Notes: generated by a model from the letters alone, not told the origin. A stretch of 64,000 nt of DNA from Flavobacterium algicola (GCF_022399565.1 NZ_JAJTUT010000001.1:1229336-1293335); one strand, 5' to 3'; shown: positions 18,174 through 27,094, counted from the stretch's first letter. Program-made: numbers and translations.

Positions 18174-18683
18174 ATGAAAAAAATTAAAAACTCATTGTGT
18201 GTTGCCTTCTTATGTATGGCAACTGTATTTTCTGCAACAGCACAAGAAAAGAAAGCGAGCCCTGCAGAAGTGGCTCAAGGAAAAATCAATGGAGCAATTG
18301 TAACTATAAATTATTCTAGTCCAGCGGTTAATGAAAGAGCAATTTGGGGTGAGTTAGTTCCTTTTGGAAAAGTATGGCGTGCCGGTGCAAACGAAGCAAC
18401 AACTATCAAAACTGATAAAGATCTGATAGTTGAAGGTAATAAGCTTACCGCAGGAACTTATTCCGTCTTTGTAATTCCTCAATTACATGAAGCAACTGTA
18501 ATATTTAATAAAGTCGCCAAACAATGGGGTGCTTCAAAATACGATAAGGCTGAAGATGCTTTTAGGGTTTCGGTAAAACCAAATGCAAGAAAATTAAAGG
18601 CAGAACGTTTGACATATACTATTTCCTCAAATAAAATTGTGTTAAGTTGGGACTATTGGGATATTCCTTTGAGTGTGAAATAA
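18174..18683 (+). CDS. DUF2911 domain protein, secreted
   Basis: 169 residues with a signal peptide (cleavage near SATAQ, residue 24). It shows the family hallmark of a short beta-rich domain containing VTINYSSPAVNERAIWGEL, then PFGKVWRAGANEATTI and LTAGTYSVFVIP. DUF2911 proteins are common secreted proteins in Bacteroidota with unknown function. The gene is 21 nt from the convergent AraC gene end. Confidence 0.9.
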   Translation: MKKIKNSLCVAFLCMATVFSATAQEKKASPAEVAQGKINGAIVTINYSSPAVNERAIWGELVPFGKVWRAGANEATTIKTDKDLIVEGNKLTAGTYSVFVIPQLHEATVIFNKVAKQWGASKYDKAEDAFRVSVKPNARKLKAERLTYTISSNKIVLSWDYWDIPLSVK

Positions 18684-18703
18684 TTGTTTCAATATATTGA
18701 TTA

Positions 18704-19618
18704 TTAATTCAAACGTTGCCTGTACTCGTTTGGACTCATCGCGGTTTTCTTTTTGAACATTTTACTAAAGTACTGTGGATACTCAAAACCCAAAGCATAA
18801 GCGATTTCGCTGGCACTCTCACTCGAATTTAGCAATTGATTTTTGGCCTTTTCGATTATAAATTGATGAATATGATCTTGAGTACTCTGTCCCGTTTCTT
18901 TACGTAACAGATCACTCAAATATTTGGGCGACATATTCATCGCTTCTCCGCAATAGTGCACGGAAGGAATCCCTAACTCAGTTTGTTTATTCGACTGATA
19001 ATACGTTTTTAAGACTTGCTCAAATTGTGTGACAAAATCCTGATTCAAATTGGTTCGGGTAAAAAATTGGCGGTCATAAAACCGGACGCAATAATTGAGT
19101 AACAATTCTAGGTTCGAAATGATTAACGTTTGGCTGTGAGCATCGATATTGCCATTGTATTCGCGTTCGATTTTTTCAGCGATTTCGGTTACTGTTTTTC
19201 GTTCTTCGTCCGAAAGGTGTAGGGCTTCATTGGACGCATATCCAAAAAAGGAATACTGCTCAATCTTCTTTCCTAATTCTGATTTTCGAATTAAATCAGG
19301 ATGAAAAACGATGCTCCATCCCGTATCATCGCGATTTACATTCTGTTTTTCGAATTCCATAACTTGGTTCGGCGCCATAAAAACCATCGAACCTTCTTGA
19401 TAATCATAAGAGTTACGGCCATAATTGGTTATGGTAAAGGGGCAAGTGTCTTTTAGGCTAATATGGTACAAACCTACAGCATATTTAAATCTATCGATTT
19501 CTAAATCTTTCAACTCTTTTGCCAAGCGTACTACCGAAACCAACGGATGTTTTGGCTTTGGAATTCTAAAAAAATCATGTAATTCTGAAACTGTATTTAT
19601 GGTGATTATCTCCTTCAT
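18704..19618 (-). CDS. AraC family transcriptional regulator
   Basis: Cytoplasmic regulator of 304 residues from MKEIITIN; an ATG three codons upstream at 19627 is possible. The N-terminal half is a cupin-type sensing domain. The C-terminal 100 residues carry two helix-turn-helix motifs ending with the signature EIAYALGFEYPQYFSKMFKK, typical of AraC/XylS proteins. It follows the MBL hydrolase gene by 15 nt and is probably in the same transcript. Target genes may be the neighbouring reductase genes; this is inference from position. Confidence 0.93.
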   Translation of the reverse strand: MKEIITINTVSELHDFFRIPKPKHPLVSVVRLAKELKDLEIDRFKYAVGLYHISLKDTCPFTITNYGRNSYDYQEGSMVFMAPNQVMEFEKQNVNRDDTGWSIVFHPDLIRKSELGKKIEQYSFFGYASNEALHLSDEERKTVTEIAEKIEREYNGNIDAHSQTLIISNLELLLNYCVRFYDRQFFTRTNLNQDFVTQFEQVLKTYYQSNKQTELGIPSVHYCGEAMNMSPKYLSDLLRKETGQSTQDHIHQFIIEKAKNQLLNSSESASEIAYALGFEYPQYFSKMFKKKTAMSPNEYRQRLN

Positions 19619-19633
19619 AGCATTCAAATTAGA

Positions 19634-20764
19634 TTATAATTTTTCCCACCAATTATCGTATTTAGAACTCGTGTCTTGGATAAAAATCTCCTGACCTATT
19701 CTTGGTGTGAGTACTTCAAGATTTAACTGTTTGGCTTTGGCTTGTACGCGAGTGATAGGGTCTGTCCAGTCGTGTAGCGCCAGTTTAAAACCTCCCCAGT
19801 GAATGGGCATTATCTTTTTGGCTTTTACATCAAGACCGGCTTGCGCAGTTTCTTCAGGGACCATATGTATATCGGACCATTTATTGTCGTATTGCCCACA
19901 TTCCATTAGTGCTAAGTCAAAAGGGCCGTATTTATTTCCGATTTCCGCAAAATGAGATGCGTAACCACTGTCTCCACTAAAGAACAGTTTTTCGTTCTGG
20001 GATTGAATAACCCATGAACTCCATAAGGTGCTTTGCCCATTGTCTAATTTTCGACCCGAAAAATGCTGTGCAGGAGTACAAACCAAAGTTAGTGTTTCAA
20101 ATTGAATTTCTTGCCACCAATCAAGTTCGGATATTTTGGAGGTTGGGATTCCCCAAGCTTTTAAGTGCTCACCCACTCCTAATGGCGTAAAAAAGTGTTT
20201 GGTTTTGTCTTTTATTTTCATGACCGTTTCATAATCCAAATGGTCATAATGGTCGTGTGAGAAGATCACAGCATCAATTTGTGGCATTTTTTCGATGGCA
20301 ATTGGCAATTCGGCATTGAAACGGTCTGCGCCAAGCATTGGATGTGGCGCTGCTACTTTACCAAACATAGGATCTAGCAAAATTGTTTTTCCGTCAATTT
20401 GCAACAAGAAAGCCGAATGTCCAAACCATACCAATCGTGCTTTGCCCTTGTAATCGGCTACGTCAATTGAATCGATTTTTTGAACTTTCAAATCTTCTTT
20501 GGGACGGCCGTTCTTGGCTTTGGAGGTAAAAAAATAAATGGCAACATCCATCTTCTCCGAAAAACTTAATTCTTTGGGAACCGGATTGGTATTGTTGAAT
20601 TTTCCATTTTTGAATTGTGCCGATTTTTGGTAGGCTAGTTGCTGTTCTTTCGACACATCACCACCAAAATTGGGGTAATAGGTGGTAAAAGCCAAGTACA
20701 ACAGGATAAAAAGTCCGATTATGAGAAGGAGTACTATCATGATTTTTTTAAAGATTCGTTTCAA
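19634..20764 (-). CDS. Metallo-beta-lactamase-fold hydrolase (NAPE-PLD/UlaG-like), membrane anchored
   Basis: 376 residues with one N-terminal hydrophobic helix (about 7-27). The metal site is clear: FSHDHYDHLD is the H-x-H-x-D-H motif, followed by a His in CTPAQHFSGR, FSGDSGYASHF and a late IHWGGF. The arrangement HSAFLLQIDGKTILLDP near residue 116 is typical of the MBL subgroup that includes NAPE-PLD-like phospholipases and UlaG. Substrate unknown. The upstream gene is a QorB-like reductase (82 nt away), and an AraC gene follows. Confidence 0.88.
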   Translation of the reverse strand: MKRIFKKIMIVLLLIIGLFILLYLAFTTYYPNFGGDVSKEQQLAYQKSAQFKNGKFNNTNPVPKELSFSEKMDVAIYFFTSKAKNGRPKEDLKVQKIDSIDVADYKGKARLVWFGHSAFLLQIDGKTILLDPMFGKVAAPHPMLGADRFNAELPIAIEKMPQIDAVIFSHDHYDHLDYETVMKIKDKTKHFFTPLGVGEHLKAWGIPTSKISELDWWQEIQFETLTLVCTPAQHFSGRKLDNGQSTLWSSWVIQSQNEKLFFSGDSGYASHFAEIGNKYGPFDLALMECGQYDNKWSDIHMVPEETAQAGLDVKAKKIMPIHWGGFKLALHDWTDPITRVQAKAKQLNLEVLTPRIGQEIFIQDTSSKYDNWWEKL

Positions 20765-20846
20765 AATTTTATTCTTCTATTAGTATGGAACAAAATTAGT
20801 CGAATTGAATCGTACTGTTGTACTCTAAATGCGTTTGGTTGTATCC

Positions 20847-21698
20847 TTATTGCTGATTCTTAAAGTTTTTCATCATTTCGACAGCCGAAACATGGTTTCT
20901 TCCGCTTGCTTTTTGGTAATCAGATGGAACATCGTTGGCGCCATTTCTAATTCCTTCATAGATTCCGGCGATTATAGTTCCAAAAAAATCTCCTAATGCC
21001 GCTTTTCTCTCTGCAGCGTATTCTTCGATTGAAACCGAATTATACACCAAATTGGTATCAAAAACAGCATTGATAGCGGCCGCAAGTTCGCTTTGAGTGA
21101 TTCCTTGACCGACCAAATTATATATACTACCGTTGTGTTGGTCTTCGATTAGCATTTTCGCGTAAGCGTAACCTAACTCTTGCCTGCTCGTGTAAGTACA
21201 CTTGCCTTCACCCGCACAATTACGAATTTCGCCGTCTTTTATGTAGGTTTCAAGATATTCCAAATCGGGCTCGATGTATATTCCGTTACGACCAATTACG
21301 TAGTCCAAACCAGATTCTTGCACATCTCTTTCAGTTTGTCTGTTGGTTTGTACGATTGGGCTAAAAGCGTTATTTTCTTCGGCACCTACGATACTCGTGT
21401 ACACGATTTTTTGGACTCCTGCGCTTTTTGCGGCTTCAATCACATTGCGGTGTTGTTCTATTCTTTTTTGTGGTTCGTCCATGCCTGAAACCAGTAAAAC
21501 TGCATCGACACCTTGCAGTGCCAAATCAAAATCAGCACGATTATTATAATCTCCTTTTCGAACTTCTACGCCCAGATGTTTTGCTTTTTCAACGGTTCGA
21601 GCAATGGCAATGACATTTTCATTTCCGATCAGGGTTCTGAGGTGTTTAACAATTGAAGCTCCTAAATGTCCACTTGCTGATGTTACTGCTATTTTCAT
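20847..21698 (-). CDS. NmrA-like NAD(P)-binding protein, QorB (quinone reductase 2) type
   Basis: 283 residues. The N-terminal dinucleotide-binding motif is TSASGHLGASIVKHL (GxxGxxG form). The body follows the atypical short-chain dehydrogenase/NmrA family, with YTSIVGAEENN and the phrase GLDYVIGRNGIYIEPDLEYL that is typical of the QorB/YtfG group. These proteins bind NADPH and either reduce quinones or act as redox sensors. It lies in a run of redox genes on the - strand, 136 nt after the flavoprotein gene. Confidence 0.88.
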   Translation of the reverse strand: MKIAVTSASGHLGASIVKHLRTLIGNENVIAIARTVEKAKHLGVEVRKGDYNNRADFDLALQGVDAVLLVSGMDEPQKRIEQHRNVIEAAKSAGVQKIVYTSIVGAEENNAFSPIVQTNRQTERDVQESGLDYVIGRNGIYIEPDLEYLETYIKDGEIRNCAGEGKCTYTSRQELGYAYAKMLIEDQHNGSIYNLVGQGITQSELAAAINAVFDTNLVYNSVSIEEYAAERKAALGDFFGTIIAGIYEGIRNGANDVPSDYQKASGRNHVSAVEMMKNFKNQQ

Positions 21699-21834
21699 AC
21701 TGTTGTTAAGTTATGGGGTTTTAAAATACAGTTAAAAAGAAGATATTTTCATCTTGTTTTACTTGCTTGTAATTTTCACTTGCATTCATTAAAATCTTGA
21801 AATTTAGTTTTGTAAGTACTGTATTTTTAAATCT

Positions 21835-22563
21835 TTACTCTAATCCCTTTTTATCTGGATTCCAGAATGGTTTTGTTTTTATTTTATTGGTTTCCCATTG
21901 CAATTCATTTCTAAAATAATGATTCAACTCAACGCAAACCCTACTGTCACCAGCAATATATACTATTCTATTGCCTGTCATTTTTGGTGTAATTTCTTTT
22001 ATAACTTTTACTATTGCATCGACTGGGTTTGCTTCTAAGTTATGAAAATTAAATGGTTTAGAACCATCAATGTCTTCAAAAAAGTCTGATGATTTGTGAC
22101 TGTACACCAAACTTTCAACTTGCTTATTTGTTGGTAAATTTCTGTTAAAAATATATAAATGGGATAAGGCAGATAAATCGCCAATCATTAAATAACTGTC
22201 AGCACTATCATCAACCAAGAAATTGCCCTTTTTCCATTTATAATAAACAGTATCACCTACTTTGCAATTAATGGCCCATTGCGATCCAATTCCGTTACTA
22301 TCTGTCGCGATCGCTAAGTCTAAGTATCCTGCGGTTTTATTAATATCCCAAACACTATAACTACGCACTTTGTCTTTAAATGAAATGTTGTCATTACCAA
22401 TACCAATGCCTAAACGCAAAAAATATCCTGGAGTAAAATCGGTGTTTTTGATGCTTTTACCCTGTAATCTAATTTTAAAAACAGAAGCCGAAATTTTTAT
22501 TTTTTCGATAAGGATCGCCTCATCAAGTACTAATTTTTTTAGTACGTTTTCTACTAATCCCAT
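21835..22563 (-). CDS. Siderophore-interacting-protein family flavoprotein
   Basis: 242 residues. The FAD-binding barrel has RSYSVW (FAD-contact motif R-x-Y-S/T), followed by an NAD(P)H-binding-like half. The end of the protein, KTKPFWNPDKKGLE, matches the C-terminal signature of the SIP family (K-x-x-x-x-W-x-x-G-K-x-G). SIP proteins are cytoplasmic ferric-siderophore reductases using NADPH or ferredoxin. The gene starts 5 nt after the membrane haem protein gene, so they are almost certainly translated together and could form one electron-transfer system. Confidence 0.85.
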   Translation of the reverse strand: MGLVENVLKKLVLDEAILIEKIKISASVFKIRLQGKSIKNTDFTPGYFLRLGIGIGNDNISFKDKVRSYSVWDINKTAGYLDLAIATDSNGIGSQWAINCKVGDTVYYKWKKGNFLVDDSADSYLMIGDLSALSHLYIFNRNLPTNKQVESLVYSHKSSDFFEDIDGSKPFNFHNLEANPVDAIVKVIKEITPKMTGNRIVYIAGDSRVCVELNHYFRNELQWETNKIKTKPFWNPDKKGLE

Positions 22564-22568
22564 ATCGA

Positions 22569-23150
22569 TTATAAGTTTGAAGTTTTTTTATTTACACGTA
22601 TTTCTATAAACTTATTTTTAACGAATGGCGTTCTAATTACAAAACCAAGTCCAACGATTATGCCGTAAATCAACCAGGTCTTTTCGAGCAGAATTACGTG
22701 TAGTAAACTCAAAATAATAGCTGCGTACGAATACGTTTGTATCTTTTTCCAATTCTTTTTTAAGGTTTTCATTGCTTTTCTATTCGATGTAAAAAAGAGC
22801 GGAATCAAAATTAAAACAGCGACTAAACCCGCAACATAATTGACTTGAGTGAATGTTTCTGCAAATCCTTCGGCCCAAATAAATATGATAAAATGAATAA
22901 AACTCCAAACCGCTGCGGCAATCCCCATGGCTTGACGAACAAATAAGTTGCTTACGCCAAAAATGATAAAAAAGGGTGTGCAGGTAAGTACAGCAGTCAT
23001 CCATCTAATAGCGAATTCTCCCGAAACATGGTACATCATATCGATATTTGGTCCACCTTCTTGACGGAACATATTAAAAAGTATAAATAATGGAAAGGTT
23101 GCAAGTAATGCAACAATCAACCATCCGTAATTTTTTTTAATGAAATTCAT
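22569..23150 (-). CDS. Ferric-reductase-like transmembrane haem protein (MsrQ-related)
   Basis: 193 residues with about six membrane helices. The helix spacing and loops match the ferric-reductase-like/MsrQ fold: RWMTAVLTCTP, then RQAMGIAAAVWSFIHF, then TSNRKAMKTLKKNWKKIQ, and LSLLHVILLEK. His86 and His151 fit MsrQ's conserved His91 and His164. The position of MsrQ His151, 13 residues before the last His, is Gln138 here. No msrP gene is near. It is followed at once by a SIP-type flavoprotein gene, suggesting that NAD(P)H electrons pass via the flavoprotein to this membrane haem protein. Confidence 0.78.
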   Translation of the reverse strand: MNFIKKNYGWLIVALLATFPLFILFNMFRQEGGPNIDMMYHVSGEFAIRWMTAVLTCTPFFIIFGVSNLFVRQAMGIAAAVWSFIHFIIFIWAEGFAETFTQVNYVAGLVAVLILIPLFFTSNRKAMKTLKKNWKKIQTYSYAAIILSLLHVILLEKTWLIYGIIVGLGFVIRTPFVKNKFIEIRVNKKTSNL

Positions 23151-23160
23151 TTTTTATGTC

Positions 23161-23538
23161 TTAGTACATTGTATTCGTATTCAATGCTGTTTTAGGTATT
23201 TGCTGAATACTGTCCCAATGCTCCACAATTTTGCCGTCGTCAGAAAAACGAAAGAAATCCATCGTCACATATTCATCGTTATCCGGCCACAGCTGGTGCG
23301 TGTGTAAAGCGACCAAATCATCTTCAGCAACGGCGCGAACAAAAGTGATCGTTTTTACAGGATACTCCTTTTGCATTCGTTCAAAATAATCAATAAATGC
23401 CTGAGGACCATTGGCCACCATAGGATTGTGCTGAATATACTCGTTGCCTACATACAACTTTACGGCCTGAATGGGGTCGCCCTCATAAGCCATTTTGCAA
23501 AAAGCAATAGCATTTTGTTTATTTTGACTTAAGTCCAT
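23161..23538 (-). CDS. NTF2-like/SnoaL-like protein
   Basis: 125 residues with the cone-shaped alpha+beta fold of the NTF2/SnoaL group: an N-terminal helix with a conserved YIQHNP motif (about residues 34-39), a beta sheet with ALHTHQLWP, and the final strand VEHWDSIQQIP. This family includes small isomerases, cyclases and binding proteins; members with YIQHNP and EHWD motifs are usually annotated as SnoaL-like. Substrate unknown. It is 10 nt upstream of the haem protein gene in the same operon. Confidence 0.85.
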   Translation of the reverse strand: MDLSQNKQNAIAFCKMAYEGDPIQAVKLYVGNEYIQHNPMVANGPQAFIDYFERMQKEYPVKTITFVRAVAEDDLVALHTHQLWPDNDEYVTMDFFRFSDDGKIVEHWDSIQQIPKTALNTNTMY

Positions 23539-23542
23539 AGGT

Positions 23543-23740
23543 CTATTTTTCTAACTTTAAAGCTTCTAATTCTTTTTCCAATGCTTCGGCTTTGGCTTTG
23601 AATTTTTCCATTGCGCTTTTTAATTGCCCAACTTTCTTAATCAATTCTTCCTCTTGAATGGCTTGAAACGTAGTTTCTCCATTTGCTTCTTTTATTTTTG
23701 AATTGCTGCCGCATTTTGGGCAAATTGCTACTTGACTCAT
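23543..23740 (-). CDS. Small CxxC and coiled-coil protein
   Basis: 65 residues. One CPKC pair near the start is the only cysteine pair, so this is half a zinc ribbon and may dimerise around zinc or bind another metal. The rest is a coiled coil of Lys, Glu, Ala and Leu (KVGQLKSAMEKFKAKAEALE). It is the first gene of the operon that continues with the NTF2-like, haem and flavoprotein genes, four bases from the next start. Function unknown. Confidence 0.7.
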   Translation of the reverse strand: MSQVAICPKCGSNSKIKEANGETTFQAIQEEELIKKVGQLKSAMEKFKAKAEALEKELEALKLEK

Positions 23741-23968
23741 GTTTATTATTTTTTAGACAAAGTTCCTTCTATTTAATTATTTTAAAAAGGTAAATACTCG
23801 GTTGAAAATGGTAAATATGCGCCTATTCTTATTTTATAGCAATGGTTATCATTATTCTGATGTTGAACATGTAAGTCTAAAACTGTATGTAATTTTGCAG
23901 TACAGAATGAGTATTAAAAGAAAACTATCTTTAAAATCTGCATACTGTCCTCAAAAAAATCTAGTAGA

Positions 23969-24829
23969 CTACAGTAAAGTTTTGAATTCTTTAGGAGTAA
24001 GATTTGTATGTTTTTTGAAGAATTTGGTAAAATTGGTTAGCTCGTCAAAACCAACTAAAAAGGCAATTTCTTTGAGACTAGTATTAGAACTCACCATAGC
24101 TCTTTTAATTTCGAGAAGTACAAAATCGTCTATGAAATTTTTGGCGGTGTTCAAAGTAAATTCTTTGACCACTTGGTTTAATTGTTTGGTCGAAATAAAC
24201 AATTTAGTAGCGTAGTCTTTTACGTTGCGAGTGCTTGTGTAATCTGCTTCCACTAAGTTCTTAAACCGAATAAAAATAGCATAATGGTTTGAATTGTTAT
24301 GTGCTAAAGTGTCGTTGAACTCTCGTTCTAATCGCAATAAATATAGGTTAAGCAAAGCGGCTACGATATTTTCTTTGGCATAGTTATTTTCGTTTTGTAC
24401 CTCTAAGATGAGTTGATCTAAAAAGATTTTATTTCCAGCTTCATTACTAAATATTGGTGACGTAATATGGTAATTGTACAAATGTGAAATCATATTTATC
24501 GATGATTTCGAGAAGTGATTCACTACGAAATCTTCTGTAAAAATAATTATATAGCCTTCGTACAAGGCATTTTTCTGAAAAGCATGCACTTGTCCCTTTG
24601 CAATTTTAAGAACTGATCCTGGCTGAATATTGTATGTTTTTAAATCTATTTGGTGTGTCCCAGATCCCTTGGTTACGAGTACTAGAGCAAAAAAAGATAT
24701 GCGGTGGGGTTGCGTAGGATTATGATCTATGATGTCGGGCATTCTGGCAAATAAGTCCGTCAAATTTAAACACTCAAAATCATTTGATTGCTCAATACTT
24801 TGAAACGATATATTGGGAATGTTTTTCAA
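23969..24829 (-). CDS. AraC family transcriptional regulator
   Basis: 286 residues. The N-terminal half is a cupin-type domain (SFFALVLVTKGSGTHQIDL). The C-terminal half has the AraC helix-turn-helix pair, ending in EIAFLVGFDELTNFTKFFKK and NLTPKEFK. It lies 228 nt upstream of the CxxC-NTF2-haem-flavoprotein operon on the same strand and is the obvious candidate regulator. A short A/T hairpin (AAAAGT / ACTTTT near 24850) lies just upstream of its start and could be part of its own control region. Confidence 0.92.
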   Translation of the reverse strand: MKNIPNISFQSIEQSNDFECLNLTDLFARMPDIIDHNPTQPHRISFFALVLVTKGSGTHQIDLKTYNIQPGSVLKIAKGQVHAFQKNALYEGYIIIFTEDFVVNHFSKSSINMISHLYNYHITSPIFSNEAGNKIFLDQLILEVQNENNYAKENIVAALLNLYLLRLEREFNDTLAHNNSNHYAIFIRFKNLVEADYTSTRNVKDYATKLFISTKQLNQVVKEFTLNTAKNFIDDFVLLEIKRAMVSSNTSLKEIAFLVGFDELTNFTKFFKKHTNLTPKEFKTLL

Positions 24830-24930
24830 CTCTTATTATTTTTTTGAAAAGTACTAAAAAAGCACTTTTTTTTTACGAGCTATAAGAAAGGATTAACATC
24901 TCATCAAGTTTGATCGCCCACAAAACAATA

Positions 24931-24957
24931 AAGCACAACAATTAAAACGTTGTGCTT
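24931..24957 (-). terminator. Terminator-like hairpin after the ABM-domain gene
   Basis: Perfect 9-bp stem AAGCACAAC / GTTGTGCTT (24931-24939 with 24949-24957), 9-nt loop. It lies 28 nt beyond the ABM gene stop on the - strand; there the stem is followed by TATTGTTTTG. On the + strand it is followed by nine T (24961-24969), but no + gene leads into it. Confidence 0.6.
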
Positions 24958-24985
24958 GATTTTTTTTTTAAAAACTATTTACTTT

Positions 24986-25273
24986 CTAGATAGCCGTCAT
25001 TTTGTTGATTACAAACGTATCAAAAGCTCCATCGGTAGCCTTAACAAAAGCAACAAAATGCTCACTAGCTGAATGCAAGTCCAAAGCTTCTGCACTTTTC
25101 CAGTTTTCATATACTAAAAACACATTTGCATCATCATTATCTTGGTGTAAGTTATAAGTAATACATCCTTCTTCTAACACAGATGCTTGAACGAGTTGTA
25201 ACAATTCGGCTTTTACAAAATCTCTTTTTTCTTCTTTGGCTACTATTTTGGCTACCACAGTAATTTGACTCAT
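24986..25273 (-). CDS. Antibiotic biosynthesis monooxygenase (quinol monooxygenase-like)
   Basis: 95 residues from MSQITVVAKIVAKEEK; an ATG seven codons upstream is possible but the family starts here. It has the ferredoxin-like ABM fold with AELLQLVQASVLEEGCITYNL, FLVYENWKSAEALDLHSASEHF and a C-terminal strand. Members include quinol monooxygenases such as YgiN and haem-degrading enzymes such as IsdG. The residues TYNLH and HSASEH fit the YgiN-like group. It lies next to cupin and quinone-reductase genes, so quinone chemistry is a plausible theme (inference). Confidence 0.87.
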   Translation of the reverse strand: MSQITVVAKIVAKEEKRDFVKAELLQLVQASVLEEGCITYNLHQDNDDANVFLVYENWKSAEALDLHSASEHFVAFVKATDGAFDTFVINKMTAI

Positions 25274-25494
25274 ACGTTTGTTTTTTTGATACAATTTCGA
25301 TTATTTAAAGGAGACGGCGGCTTATAATTTTGTTAAATCTTCTATTAATTTACTTGATAATGCAAAGCTGCAATTGCTTCATTTGAAAAGCGTAGCTTAT
25401 TTAAAGTTTTTAACTGGTTGTAAAACATTGAATGTCATCCTAGGTTTTTAAACAGAAAACTTGATACATCCTAGCAAAATCAGTTTTTTGCACG

Positions 25495-26601
25495 CTATCT
25501 ATAAGGAACACCTTTATATAAAGGCTTGAACCTAAAAATATAAAATGGTTTTGTGGCTAGGTCTTTCCCGTTATTAAAAACAGCACCCTTGTTAACCTGT
25601 GCTGCAGAAACGTACATATAACCATCAACATGATTGTAACTTACTCCATCTGGCCAAACCATATTTTTGTCCTGAACGATCGTTCTAACCGTTTTATCAA
25701 CTGCCAAAACAACCGATACACTGTTACTTTCTAAAGCGGTTAAATAAATATTGCCTATCAAATCAATACTCATTCCACCATTGTTTGGTTTGGTAGCGTA
25801 GGTTTCAATTTTACTATCTAATTGCGTTTCGGTCAAAACCTCGCTTACCAAATCAACTGTTTTGATTCTGTAAATTTTTGTCCCATTCAACGGACCATAA
25901 TATACATATTCAAAGTCAGCATCTGCTGTTATACCGTCGTTACCAACAAGCAAATCTTTACCGTTTACAGCTAAGTGTTTTCCGTTGATTACCGTTGGAG
26001 TATTCTCTGGAAGCGTAGTTCGCGTGCCCTCAAGAAGACGTCGCGTCGCCCCAGTTTTCATATCTACAATAATAAATGCAGCCTCACTACCATCTCCTCC
26101 ATTACCAATACCTTCATCTGCAATGATAAAAAAACCATGTTCGGTATCTACCACCATATCATTGGGTTGAGAATGTTTGGGAGCAACCATTTTGGGCAAA
26201 TAGTAAATTCGTTCAAGCTGATTTTTCTTTGTATTCCAACCTACAATTTTAGGAAGAACATCATTCCGTTGCGCCATGTCGAGCATCCATACAACTCCGT
26301 TTTCATCGTTTCGAATCCCCAAAACGTTGCTCAAATAATGATCGTCATGTTCTCTTAGCGTATTCCAAGATACATTTGGAAACGGTTTACTTTCTTTTGT
26401 TACTGCATCCATGATCATTACACGATTTTGTGGAGCAAAAAAGGGATGATGACTGTATACCAAATTTCCCGCATCGGTAAAGGTTATATTTCCAACAGCC
26501 TGATCAGTAGTAGCAAACACTGACACTTCTAATGTCTTATTCTGCGAATAAACCACCATTGAAGTCGCAACAAATAGTAGATAAAATAGCTGTTTTTTCA
26601 T
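25495..26601 (-). CDS. Secreted L-dopachrome tautomerase-related (yellow/MRJP-like) protein
   Basis: 368 residues with a signal peptide (MKKQLFYLLFVATSMVVYSQ). The mature part is a six-bladed propeller of the major royal jelly/yellow family. It contains WMLDMAQRNDVLPKIVGWN, SQPNDMVVD and YYGPLNGTKIYRI, all typical of bacterial members. The family name derives from insect dopachrome conversion; bacterial substrates are not established. It starts 9 nt after the cupin gene and belongs to a three-gene unit with the cupin and the quinone-reductase-like gene. Confidence 0.87.
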   Translation of the reverse strand: MKKQLFYLLFVATSMVVYSQNKTLEVSVFATTDQAVGNITFTDAGNLVYSHHPFFAPQNRVMIMDAVTKESKPFPNVSWNTLREHDDHYLSNVLGIRNDENGVVWMLDMAQRNDVLPKIVGWNTKKNQLERIYYLPKMVAPKHSQPNDMVVDTEHGFFIIADEGIGNGGDGSEAAFIIVDMKTGATRRLLEGTRTTLPENTPTVINGKHLAVNGKDLLVGNDGITADADFEYVYYGPLNGTKIYRIKTVDLVSEVLTETQLDSKIETYATKPNNGGMSIDLIGNIYLTALESNSVSVVLAVDKTVRTIVQDKNMVWPDGVSYNHVDGYMYVSAAQVNKGAVFNNGKDLATKPFYIFRFKPLYKGVPYR

Positions 26602-26610
26602 CTCTTTCTT

Positions 26611-27084
26611 TTATTTTGATTTGTTTAAATAATCGGGCACTTCTTTCGAAAGCCAATCCTTACGTACAGGTACATGAACATCTAGATCCACTGTTTTTTC
26701 TAAAGCCCAAAACTCATGTGGTACATTTTCTGGAAAAACAATTACTTCACCGGCTCCCACATCTACAAACTGCTCTTTGCCATCGATGATCGTTTTAATT
26801 TTCACCTTACCAGACATAATGTAGGTAATTTGCTCGTTGGGGTGTTTGTGCCACGCGATGTGTGCCCCTTTTTCGAGATTAAAAATCGTCATTTGACCTT
26901 TCTCTCCATGAAACCATTTGCGCTGAATTCCTTCACCAATAGTTTCTGATTTCATTGTATCGAAATTGAAATGCTGCACTTTTGAAGTTGCAACAGAATC
27001 TACGGTGTTCACTTGTGCTACTGTTTTGATTGCGCCAAAAGCAGTAATCAAAACAGTAGCTAGTGCCATTTTATATAATTTCAT
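26611..27084 (-). CDS. Secreted cupin-domain protein
   Basis: 157 residues with a signal peptide (MKLYKMALATVLITAFGAIKTVAQ). The cupin motif 1 reads HIAWHKHPNEQITYIMSG, with HxH and Glu metal ligands, and motif 2 reads FPENVPHEFWALE, with the second His. Thus all four usual metal-binding residues are present. It lies between the quinone-reductase-like gene (10-nt gap) and the propeller gene (9-nt gap). Small periplasmic cupins bind metals and may oxidise or isomerise small aromatic molecules; the substrate here is unknown. Confidence 0.88.
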   Translation of the reverse strand: MKLYKMALATVLITAFGAIKTVAQVNTVDSVATSKVQHFNFDTMKSETIGEGIQRKWFHGEKGQMTIFNLEKGAHIAWHKHPNEQITYIMSGKVKIKTIIDGKEQFVDVGAGEVIVFPENVPHEFWALEKTVDLDVHVPVRKDWLSKEVPDYLNKSK

Positions 27085-27094
27085 TCTTAACTAA

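Noticed and set aside
22569..23150. True MsrQ of an MsrPQ methionine-sulfoxide repair system
   Set aside because: No msrP is adjacent, one of the three conserved histidines is Gln, and the partner is a SIP-type flavoprotein.
23802..24215. + strand frame of 137 codons
   Set aside because: Lies opposite the C-terminal half of a clear AraC gene; no protein-like features.
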